NCBI GenBank assembly: GCA_030837085.1
Contig: JAUPLE010000650.1
Coordinates: 1 to 40,456, forward strand
DNA length: 40,456 bases
Direction of reading: 5' to 3'
From: Acidobacteriota bacterium
GTDB lineage: Bacteria > Acidobacteriota > Aminicenantia > UBA2199
Each line of letters starts with the position of its first letter. Positions within the stretch are counted from its first letter, which is position 1. Below are positions 1 through 7,997 of the stretch, one piece after another. Position numbers and translations under genes: made by a program. The notes beneath the pieces were generated by a model. The model worked only from the letters and a program-made list of their open reading frames with translations. It was not told where the DNA came from and did not search any database.

Positions 1-1
1 A

Positions 2-3000
2 CCCAAAGAACACATTAAAATCTCTAAAGAAGCGGCTATCGCTTCCACTCAATCGCTCAAGGAAAAACAATTTTGGCTGAATAACCTGGAGGGTGAATGG
101 ACGCCGGGGATTTTCCCGTATGATAATTTCGATACCAGGGTCCAGGAAAGCCCGCGCCGGACTGCGGAGGAATGCTTTAAAATCACTGGCGAATTGTTTT
201 CACGTTTGATCCGGGTAAGCGGTGGCAATGCCCCCGCGCTTCACATGCTCCTGACCACCGCATTGATGATATTAATTTCTAAATATTCGGGCAGCACGGA
301 TTTTGTTATCGTCTCACCTATCGATAAGCAAGATATCGAAGGTGACTTTGTTAATACATTGCTGCCGCTTCGGATTCAAGTGGATGAAAATATAACCTTT
401 AAAGAGTTATTACTGCAAGTTAAAGACACCATCGATAAAGCTATCGAGCACCAGAACTACCCCATTGAAGTTTTAATCCATGACCACCTGGGCATCTCCT
501 TTGAAACGGGACTGCCCTTCGATGTAGCGATTTTGTTGGAAAATATCCAGAGTAAAATGTATTTAAAGCAAACTCCTTTTAGCCTAATTTTTTCTTTTTT
601 TAAGACCGATTCATGCATCGAAGGAATCATCGAATACAACCCGAGCCGATACCTTTTGACCACGATCCAGAGAATAATGTCCCACTTTAAATACTTACTC
701 CTGGGGGCTCTTTTTAATGCAAATTCAAAATTAGCAAACCTGGAGGTCTTGTCGGAAGAAGAAAAAAAACAATTACTTTGGGATTTTAACCATCCAGGGG
801 AAAATCCGGCTGTAGGGAGAGAAATTCCATGCCCTCGGGGAATTCATGAGTTATTCACAGAACAGGTGGAACGAACTCCAGGGTTAATGGCGGTCGTATA
901 CTATGAAGACTTAAGTGTCATATACGAAACGTTATATTCCGGGATCGAACATATATCCGCTGACCGATTGGCTTTATTTGAAAAATGCCGTTTCAAAAAA
1001 AATCCTTATATATTTGTCTACACTGAGCCGGGAACCTCGGTGAAAACCATATTGGAAGCAAGCCAGGTCGATACCTCATGGATTGAAAACTTGAAATGCA
1101 AGGAAGAAGAACTCCTTTGGCTGCAAACTCAAATACACAATGATGTAGTGATCACTCAGGGGACACTTGATTTATTGGAGGGTTTTACCGGCGAAGTCAA
1201 CCTGGTATCGTTATTCACAATGCTCAAAGAAAAAAAAGGAAACCCGGAATACCTGGTTTACGATATCAAGAAAAAGCGCATGAAGGACGGGCGCCTTGCC
1301 GGGGGGGAACTCCTTCGTCTCGAAACCAATAAGGGATTTAATGATTTTATCTTATTGATAAAGGAGTTGTTCCAATCACACCTGGTGGAGTTGATCAACC
1401 TGTCGGATTACTCGATAACAAAGAATATCCCATTTCCCACCGTTGCGGCATTAACCGGGGCCGACCATCGAAAACCAAGCCGCCAGAAGTCTCCCGTCAC
1501 GATTCTTCTCCTAGGAGACACGATTGGAGCAGCCAGCACGGGATTGTTGTATCTTGCTTCATATTTAAGAAGGAACGGCATCGATGCTGTATGCCAATCG
1601 AATGATAGGGTAAGAAAAAACAGCCTACTAAAACCCCACCTGGAAAAACTTTTATCGGAATTTCAGCCCAAGATCGTGGGGGTTAGTATGAAATGGTTTA
1701 CCCATATAGCCCGGGCATTGGAAATTTGTAAAATCATTAAAACTATCGATCCAACCGTTAAAGTGGTGATAGGCGGAAATACCGGGTCTTTTTTTGGGGA
1801 AAACCTCATCGACTATGAATATGTGGATATGGTGGTTCGTGGAGATGGCGAAGTACCACTGTTGAAAATCTGCAGGGGAGAAGACGAAGATAAAATTCCC
1901 AATATTGTCTATAAAAAAAATGGGCAAATGATAATAAATCCCATTACTTATGTCCAGGATGAAAACAACAGCAGTGATGTTTTTCTATCTCACCTTGATG
2001 AAATATTTATTTCCGATTTAGAGCCTTATTTAAACGATGGCTTTTACATCAATACAGGGAAAGGTTGTTCGCAGCGGTGTTTCTATTGTGGGGGATGCAG
2101 GGACGTGCAAGTCCAAACATTTAACCGGGGAAAACCATTTCTTCGAGGTACGGCAGAAGTCCAAAAAGACATCGAGGCAGCTTTGGATTATACCTCGACC
2201 TTTATATTTGATTTTGATTTGCCTCTTTACGGTTCCGTCGATTATTACAAGAAAATCTGGGAAGGAATAGATTTATCCCGTCATTTCTGCCAGTTCTATT
2301 TTTGGAAGTTACCTTCGGTAGAGTTTATCTCCCTGGTGGCCCGTACATTCAAATATGCCTATTTGATGATCGATGTGGGTAGTCTTTCGGAAGATCATCG
2401 CAAAAAGCTTGAATCGTTAGGGCTGGTTAAACCTCAGCCCACGGATGACGAGCTTTTTTCCTTCTTTGACACCTGTGAAACGTATCGGAATATCGAAGTC
2501 CATATCACTCAAATAGCCGGATTGCCTTATTTTTCCCTTGAGGATATAGGAAAAAGTAATGCGGTTCTTGCCCGTATTATGGCCAGGTATTCCTGTTTTA
2601 GAACGATCGATTGGGGACGGCTGCATGCTCAGCCTGGGGCCCCATTAGTAACTGATTGTGAAAAATACGGGATGGTTTCTTATGCCCGAACTTTTGAAGA
2701 TTTTTTATATTTCAGCCAGTTAAATCTCAAAGAGGAGGCTTACCCGGACCTGGAAAAGATGAATTATCCATATATATATTGGAAAGATGACAGGATGAAT
2801 TCAGAAATCGGGGAGTATTACTCCGACACTGCCAAAAAAATAGCCGGACATCGGGAAAAATTGGAAAAATCGTTATTCCTGGTCAGGACTGCCACTTATA
2901 AGGAACTGGAAGACAGGACCTATAACCTGGCTGTATTATTGCAGGAAAAAGGTGTGATATCTGGGGATATCGTGGCCCTTATGGTAGAGAAGCCAATACA

Positions 3001-4720
3001 TGCGGTATATGGGATCCTTGGAATATTGAAAGCCGGGGCCGCTTATTTGCCCATCGATCCGGATTATCCCGGGGACCGAATCCGCTATATGTTGAAAGAC
3101 AGTGGGGCCAAAATTATTGTAGTGAGTAAGGAAGTCTGCTCCGCGGAATTGAATTGTCAATGCTTAATTGTGAATGATGAAGGCTTAATAAGCGCACCCC
3201 GGGCTTCTTTTAATCCTTCATCCTCCATTCTTCATTCTTCAAGCCAACTCGCTTACGTCATCTACACTTCGGGATCTACGGGGAGACCCAAAGGGGTGGC
3301 TGTGGAACATAAAAATGCATTCAATACACTCTTAGCAAGGAAAGAAGCCTATAAAATGGATCATAGGGCAACGGCATTGCAGTTATTCTCTTATGCCTTT
3401 GACGGTTTTGTCACCAGTTTTTTTACACCGGTTATTTCCGGGGCCAGGATTGTCCTGTTAAGTGGAGAAGAGGTAAGGGATATTTCCAGGATCAGGAATG
3501 CAATATTGGAGAATAAAGTTAGTCATTTTATCGCCGTACCGGCATTATTCAAGGAAATAGCAGAGAACCTCGAGAGAGAAGAATTAGCTTCATTAGAGGT
3601 CGTTGTCCTGGCCGGTGATAAATTGCAGCCCAGTGTACTGGAAAAAGTAAGGGAAAAAAATAAAATTTTCGAAATCGTCAATGAATATGGAGTAACGGAG
3701 GCGGCGGTCATGTCCACCCTATTCCGACACCAGGAGCAGGATCAAATCATAAAAATAGGCCGCCCCATTTGGAACACAAATCTCTATATCCTCGATCGCC
3801 ATAACCACCCGCTGCCTATTGGGAGCCCGGGAGAATTATGTATCTCGGGGCTAGGAGTTGCCAGGGGCTATTTAAACAACCCCGAATTAACCGCGGAAAG
3901 ATTTATAAAAAATGTCATTAGCCCTTCGTCATTAGTCATTAGTAGTATTAAGAATCCTTCAAGTGACCAATGTCCAATGAATAATGACCGCTTATACAAA
4001 ACCGGTGACCTGGCCCGATGGCTCGCTGATGGGAATATCGAATTTTTAGGCCGAATCGATACCCAGGTAAAAATAAGAGGTTTTCGTGTCGAATTGGGGG
4101 AAATCGAGAATCTCCTAATCACCCATGAAAGTATTAAAGAAGCTGTTGTTCTCGATAACCAGGGCAATAATGATAACAAATATTTTTGTGCATACCTTGT
4201 GCCGGTAGATGGGAAAAAGGTTGATATTCCTGGAATTAAAACCTTTTTATTAACGCATTTGCCGGTTTACATGATCCCATTGTATTTAATAGAACTAGAC
4301 AAAATCCCCTTAACCATGAATGGAAAAATTGACAAGAATGCGTTACTCAAACTTGAAGAGAATCGCCTCTCTTTAAAAGCAACTTTTACGCCGCCGGGGA
4401 CAGAAATGGAAAAAGAGATAGCCAATGTCTGGAAAGAGGTACTTCAAACAGAACAGGTGGACATCGATGATAATTTCTTCGATATCGGTGGAAATTCCAT
4501 AAATATAATAAAAGTCGAAATAAAATTAGAGAAATTTTTTAACCGGGAAATTGCAGTTGTCGATCTGTTTAGATATACTACCATTCGTTCATTAGCCCAA
4601 TATTTCAACCAGGGAGAAAACCGGCAAGCAGGGGGGCTGACTCCCGAAGAGAAAATGGATAACCGTATCGATATAATGCAGGAGACCAGTAAACTTTTAC
4701 TGGGAGATGAGGAGGATTAA
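2..4720 (+). CDS. NRPS module C(partial)-A with embedded B12/radical SAM enzyme-PCP, 5' truncated
   Basis: The reading frame is open from base 2, so the true start lies upstream; the first start-like codon (TTG at 194) falls inside a condensation domain and is not the real start. Order seen: C-terminal lobe of a C domain (about 2-740), the first ~30 residues of an adenylation domain (829-919, HELFTEQVERTP), a ~660-residue insert, then the A domain from A1 (ATYKEL, 2891) through A3 (YTSGSTGRPKG, ~3265), A5 (NEYGVTE), A7 (YKTGDLARW), A8 and A10 (NGKID), and a PCP with IGGNS (Ser codon 4496). The insert has a cobalamin-binding-like fold (~1490-1900) and a radical SAM core with CX3CX2C (Cys codons 2066, 2078, 2087). 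My reading of the ten pocket residues is D-G-T-I-V-A-E-V-M-K, close to the tyrosine code DGTITAEVAK (inference). The charged tail after the PCP is probably a docking segment. The SD for the next gene lies in its last codons. Confidence 0.93.
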   Translation, partial: PKEHIKISKEAAIASTQSLKEKQFWLNNLEGEWTPGIFPYDNFDTRVQESPRRTAEECFKITGELFSRLIRVSGGNAPALHMLLTTALMILISKYSGSTDFVIVSPIDKQDIEGDFVNTLLPLRIQVDENITFKELLLQVKDTIDKAIEHQNYPIEVLIHDHLGISFETGLPFDVAILLENIQSKMYLKQTPFSLIFSFFKTDSCIEGIIEYNPSRYLLTTIQRIMSHFKYLLLGALFNANSKLANLEVLSEEEKKQLLWDFNHPGENPAVGREIPCPRGIHELFTEQVERTPGLMAVVYYEDLSVIYETLYSGIEHISADRLALFEKCRFKKNPYIFVYTEPGTSVKTILEASQVDTSWIENLKCKEEELLWLQTQIHNDVVITQGTLDLLEGFTGEVNLVSLFTMLKEKKGNPEYLVYDIKKKRMKDGRLAGGELLRLETNKGFNDFILLIKELFQSHLVELINLSDYSITKNIPFPTVAALTGADHRKPSRQKSPVTILLLGDTIGAASTGLLYLASYLRRNGIDAVCQSNDRVRKNSLLKPHLEKLLSEFQPKIVGVSMKWFTHIARALEICKIIKTIDPTVKVVIGGNTGSFFGENLIDYEYVDMVVRGDGEVPLLKICRGEDEDKIPNIVYKKNGQMIINPITYVQDENNSSDVFLSHLDEIFISDLEPYLNDGFYINTGKGCSQRCFYCGGCRDVQVQTFNRGKPFLRGTAEVQKDIEAALDYTSTFIFDFDLPLYGSVDYYKKIWEGIDLSRHFCQFYFWKLPSVEFISLVARTFKYAYLMIDVGSLSEDHRKKLESLGLVKPQPTDDELFSFFDTCETYRNIEVHITQIAGLPYFSLEDIGKSNAVLARIMARYSCFRTIDWGRLHAQPGAPLVTDCEKYGMVSYARTFEDFLYFSQLNLKEEAYPDLEKMNYPYIYWKDDRMNSEIGEYYSDTAKKIAGHREKLEKSLFLVRTATYKELEDRTYNLAVLLQEKGVISGDIVALMVEKPIHAVYGILGILKAGAAYLPIDPDYPGDRIRYMLKDSGAKIIVVSKEVCSAELNCQCLIVNDEGLISAPRASFNPSSSILHSSSQLAYVIYTSGSTGRPKGVAVEHKNAFNTLLARKEAYKMDHRATALQLFSYAFDGFVTSFFTPVISGARIVLLSGEEVRDISRIRNAILENKVSHFIAVPALFKEIAENLEREELASLEVVVLAGDKLQPSVLEKVREKNKIFEIVNEYGVTEAAVMSTLFRHQEQDQIIKIGRPIWNTNLYILDRHNHPLPIGSPGELCISGLGVARGYLNNPELTAERFIKNVISPSSLVISSIKNPSSDQCPMNNDRLYKTGDLARWLADGNIEFLGRIDTQVKIRGFRVELGEIENLLITHESIKEAVVLDNQGNNDNKYFCAYLVPVDGKKVDIPGIKTFLLTHLPVYMIPLYLIELDKIPLTMNGKIDKNALLKLEENRLSLKATFTPPGTEMEKEIANVWKEVLQTEQVDIDDNFFDIGGNSINIIKVEIKLEKFFNREIAVVDLFRYTTIRSLAQYFNQGENRQAGGLTPEEKMDNRIDIMQETSKLLLGDEED
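905..2890 (+). other. Embedded cobalamin-binding/radical SAM enzyme inside the adenylation domain
   Basis: In-frame insert between A-domain residues equivalent to VVYEDxSL and TYxEL. From 905 to ~1489 there is a ~195-residue segment I cannot assign. From ~1490 (VTILLLGDTIG) to ~1900 the pattern VGVSM...A-EICKIIKTIDP...VVIGGN...VDMVVRGDGE matches the B12-binding domain that precedes many radical SAM cores; the DxHxxG motif of base-off B12 binders is absent, as in many of these enzymes. From ~2040 the core starts with TGKGCSQRCFYCGG, whose three cysteines ligate the [4Fe-4S] cluster. Families of this layout perform C-methylation or other radical chemistry on unactivated carbons. The likely substrate is the aminoacyl group bound to the neighbouring PCP (inference). 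Confidence 0.85.
3217..3244 (+). repeat. Degenerate heptamer tandem repeat (TTCATTC-type) in a coding loop
   Basis: Four consecutive 7-mers, TTCATCC, TCCATTC, TTCATTC and TTCAAGC, encode the serine-rich stretch just ahead of the A3 motif of the first module. The loop is longer here than in canonical A domains. Confidence 0.55.
3914..3989 (+). repeat. Palindromic heptamer repeat (GTCATTA / TAATGAC) in the A6-A7 loop
   Basis: GTCATTAG (3914), GTCATTA (3928) and GTCATTA (3935) on the left face GACCAAT, GTCCAAT and GAATAAT followed by GACC (3965-3989) on the right. The right arm read in reverse complement gives GTCATTA, TTCATTG, GACATTG, so the two arms are an imperfect inverted repeat built of 7-mers. 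It encodes a ~25-residue insert between AERFIKN and RLYKTGDL. Confidence 0.6.
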
Positions 4721-4726
4721 AACCGC

Positions 4727-7700
4727 ATGTTGGACCATCCCATTCAAACTCGGCTTAATGAAGTCTTTGATACCTGTAAGGATCGGATTGCCATCGAATA
4801 CGGCGATGTGAGTATATCATATTCCCAATTGGATGAAAAATCCAATCGCATTGCCAACACCATTATCGATAAAGGAATAAAAACAGGTTCATTTATCGGA
4901 ATCCTGCTGGAAGACAGAATTGAATTAATTGCAGTTATCCTGGGAATTTTAAAGACCGGCTGCGTTTTTGTCCCATTGGATTCCAGGTATCCCACCGAAC
5001 GGTTGAAAATAATGCTTCATTCCACAGACACAAAATTCCTATTCATTGATAATCATGACCTGGGTGACGCTTTTTCCGTTGAAACATTGGAATTGTCGTC
5101 CATGGCTCCAGCGTTTGCCTCTATCACGGCGACGATATCTGCCAACAGACCGGCGCTTCGATACAGTTTGAACGACAGCATTTATATCTATTTTACCTCC
5201 GGCACCACCGGGAAACCCAAAGCCATTATCGGTCAAAATAAAGGACTTCTTCACTTTATAAATTGGGAAATCCAACAATTCGACATCACCGGCCAATTCC
5301 GAGTCAGCCAATTTACCTCCCAATGCCATGACCCGTTTTTAAGAGATATTTTTGTCCCCTTATGCACCGGGGGGACAATGTGTATTCCCCCTACCCGGGA
5401 GACCCTGTTGGAACCACTTCATCTAAAAAAATGGCTCGAACAGTCCGCGGTTAACCTTATTCATTGTACTCCGGGGATGTTTAATATTTTAAACGCATCG
5501 ATTTTGAATTTAAATGCTCAAAATTACCCGGCTTTAAAATACATCTTAATGGGAGGAGAACGAATTATCCCGGCGGAACTCTCCAGTTGGTATGCCGTCT
5601 TTGGAGAGAGAGTTCAATTAGTCAATTTCTATGGCCCCACCGAAACAACTTTAGTAAAAATATATTACTTAATAATGCCACAGGATGCCGAACGAAAAAA
5701 CATTCCTATCGGGCAACCCATCGCAGGGGCAAAAGTCATTATTCTCGATCAACATTTAAGATTATGTAACCAGGGCGAAGTGGGAGAAATATATATCCGT
5801 ACACCCTATATGACAATCGGGTATTGCAATGAACCGGAATTGACTGCCCGGTATTTTATTCGCAATCCTTTCTCAAAGAAGGCCGGCGACCTGGTGTACA
5901 AAACCGGGGACCTGGGGCGAATGCTGCCGGCCCCCACCACGCCAGGAGCAGGAACCTATTTAATCGAATTCCTGGGCCGAATCGACCGGCAGGTGAAGAT
6001 AAGGGGCTTCAGGGTAGAATTGCTCGAAATCGAAAATGTAGTATTAAAGCATGAAGCAATATCCAGGTGTGTGGTAGATTTCCGGGAAGATGAGCATGAT
6101 GTTTTTGGTGATGGACATTTAATATTATACTATATACCCACACAATTCCCCGGTATTTCTCCCCAGGAACTGCGAACCTACATGCAAAAACAGCTTCCTA
6201 TATACATGCTGCCCTCCCAATCGATATCATTAGACCACATGCCCTTGACTGAAAACGGGAAAATAGATATTAAAACGTTACGGGGCCTCCGGAAGAGTTC
6301 CACCGAAAATGTTGCTCCACCCGCCGATAGAACCGAACAAAAATTATGGGAAATATGGTGCGATATTTTGCGCATCGATAATGTGGGAGTTGATGAAAAT
6401 TTCCTCCAGGTGGGCGGAAACTCATTAAATATCATGACTCTCATCTCCAGGATTCACAGGGAATTCGACATAAGACTTTCACTGGGGGATGTATTTCAAA
6501 ACCCCACCATAAAAATGCAAGCAAAAATTCTAAACCGTAAGAACCGGGAAAAATATATTCCTATCGAGCCAATCGAAAAAAAAGAATACTATGCGTTATC
6601 TTCAGCTCAGCAGAGGTTATATGTTCTTCAACGGCTGAATCCGGGGAATATCGTATATAATTTAACGGAAGCATTTTTGTTGGAAGGAGAGAGCGAATCT
6701 TTAGTGGAAAAATTCCGAAATACGTTTCATCGACTCATTGAAAGGCATGAAGTATTTCGAACCTCCTTTCATGTCGTGGGAGAGGGGCCTGTACAGCGGA
6801 TACTTGCAGGAGTGGATTTTAAGATCGAGTATTATGATTTTTCCAAAAACCACACCGAAAGATCACATGAAATAGATAATATGATTCATCGTTCCATTCG
6901 CCCCTTCGAATTAGCGAAAGCGCCTCTGCTGCGTGTGTTTTTTATGAAAATCGAAAAAAGTAAACACCTGCTGGTGGTGGATTTTCATCATATCATATCC
7001 GATGGTATTTCCCGCCAGGTATTGATAAAGGATTTTGCGGCGCTGTACCAGGGTGAAGAATTACCCCCGTTAGAACTCCAGTACAAGGACTTTTCCGAAT
7101 GGGAGCACAAGAATAAGCAAAATCCACTGTCCAGGATAAAGGAACAGGAAACCTATTGGTTGAAGATGTTCGACGGCGAAATCCCCAAATTGAATTTGCC
7201 GCTGGATTTTGAAAGTCCACCCGGGGAAAGATTCGAGAGCGGTCATTTAAGCTTCATTATCGACGATCAATTATACAACAAATTAAAAACGTTACAGCAA
7301 GAAACCAGCATTACGTTATATATGGCTTTATTGGTGGGGTATTTTATATTATTATCCAGGTATAGCCGGCAGGAAGATATCGTGATAGGCTCACCTATTT
7401 CAGGAAGGAGTCACCCGGACCTGGAGAATATTGTCGGCATGTTTATCAATATGTTGGCAATGCGTAATAAACCGGGAGGCCATAAAACCATTAGGCAATT
7501 TATCTCTGAAGTAAGAGATAATACCTTGAACGCAATGGAGAACGGCGATTATCAATTTGACGATTTAGTCAGTAAACTGGGAGTAGACAGGGATACCCGG
7601 GGCATTCCATTATCTGAAGTTGTATTCAACATGCTTAACCTGGCTAGCGGCAATCCCCCTCAACCCGACGGTAATGATCCCGGCGACCACTTTCTTTCCG

Positions 7701-7981
7701 ATTTAAAAATCTCCCCTTACACATTTGATATCGAGACGATGCCATTTAACTTACTGTTGGATGCCAGTGAAGCCTCCGGCGCTGTTTATTTGAATTTAAA
7801 CTATGCCTCTGCTTTATTTAAGAAAACCACCATTGAAAAAATGTCCAGACACTATATCGAAATATTAAACGTGATGTCGACGATAAAGGACATCAAATTG
7901 GCGGATATTAAGATTTCTCATGAGCTAATGCCTGTAAAACCCACCACCCTCCGGGATAATCAAGAGGCTTTTGATTTATAA
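4727..7981 (+). CDS. NRPS A-PCP-C protein
   Basis: 1084 residues. The adenylation domain occupies ~1-530 with A3 YFTSGTTGKPKA, A5 NFYGPTETT, A7 YKTGDLG, A8 GRIDRQVKIRGFRVE and A10 TENGKID. The PCP holds GGNSL with the phosphopantetheine serine at 566. The C-terminal condensation domain (~625-1060) has LSSAQQRLY, RHEVFRTSFH, the intact catalytic HHIISDG at 754-760 and VIGSPISGR. My pocket reading is D-P-R-H-L-G-F-L-V-K, which I cannot assign to a substrate. ATG is preceded by GGAGG at 4711, inside the upstream gene, suggesting coupled translation. The odd feature is the layout: no C domain before A, and a complete C domain at the end with no A domain after it. The next synthase in the cluster starts with a ketosynthase. 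Confidence 0.94.
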   Translation: MLDHPIQTRLNEVFDTCKDRIAIEYGDVSISYSQLDEKSNRIANTIIDKGIKTGSFIGILLEDRIELIAVILGILKTGCVFVPLDSRYPTERLKIMLHSTDTKFLFIDNHDLGDAFSVETLELSSMAPAFASITATISANRPALRYSLNDSIYIYFTSGTTGKPKAIIGQNKGLLHFINWEIQQFDITGQFRVSQFTSQCHDPFLRDIFVPLCTGGTMCIPPTRETLLEPLHLKKWLEQSAVNLIHCTPGMFNILNASILNLNAQNYPALKYILMGGERIIPAELSSWYAVFGERVQLVNFYGPTETTLVKIYYLIMPQDAERKNIPIGQPIAGAKVIILDQHLRLCNQGEVGEIYIRTPYMTIGYCNEPELTARYFIRNPFSKKAGDLVYKTGDLGRMLPAPTTPGAGTYLIEFLGRIDRQVKIRGFRVELLEIENVVLKHEAISRCVVDFREDEHDVFGDGHLILYYIPTQFPGISPQELRTYMQKQLPIYMLPSQSISLDHMPLTENGKIDIKTLRGLRKSSTENVAPPADRTEQKLWEIWCDILRIDNVGVDENFLQVGGNSLNIMTLISRIHREFDIRLSLGDVFQNPTIKMQAKILNRKNREKYIPIEPIEKKEYYALSSAQQRLYVLQRLNPGNIVYNLTEAFLLEGESESLVEKFRNTFHRLIERHEVFRTSFHVVGEGPVQRILAGVDFKIEYYDFSKNHTERSHEIDNMIHRSIRPFELAKAPLLRVFFMKIEKSKHLLVVDFHHIISDGISRQVLIKDFAALYQGEELPPLELQYKDFSEWEHKNKQNPLSRIKEQETYWLKMFDGEIPKLNLPLDFESPPGERFESGHLSFIIDDQLYNKLKTLQQETSITLYMALLVGYFILLSRYSRQEDIVIGSPISGRSHPDLENIVGMFINMLAMRNKPGGHKTIRQFISEVRDNTLNAMENGDYQFDDLVSKLGVDRDTRGIPLSEVVFNMLNLASGNPPQPDGNDPGDHFLSDLKISPYTFDIETMPFNLLLDASEASGAVYLNLNYASALFKKTTIEKMSRHYIEILNVMSTIKDIKLADIKISHELMPVKPTTLRDNQEAFDL

Positions 7982-7997
7982 ATAAAAGGAGTATAAC

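Noticed and set aside
194-196. TTG at 194 as the start of the first NRPS gene
   Set aside because: The frame is open to the window edge and the residues upstream (KEKQFWLNNLEGEW) are ordinary condensation-domain sequence, so the gene is cut by the window.
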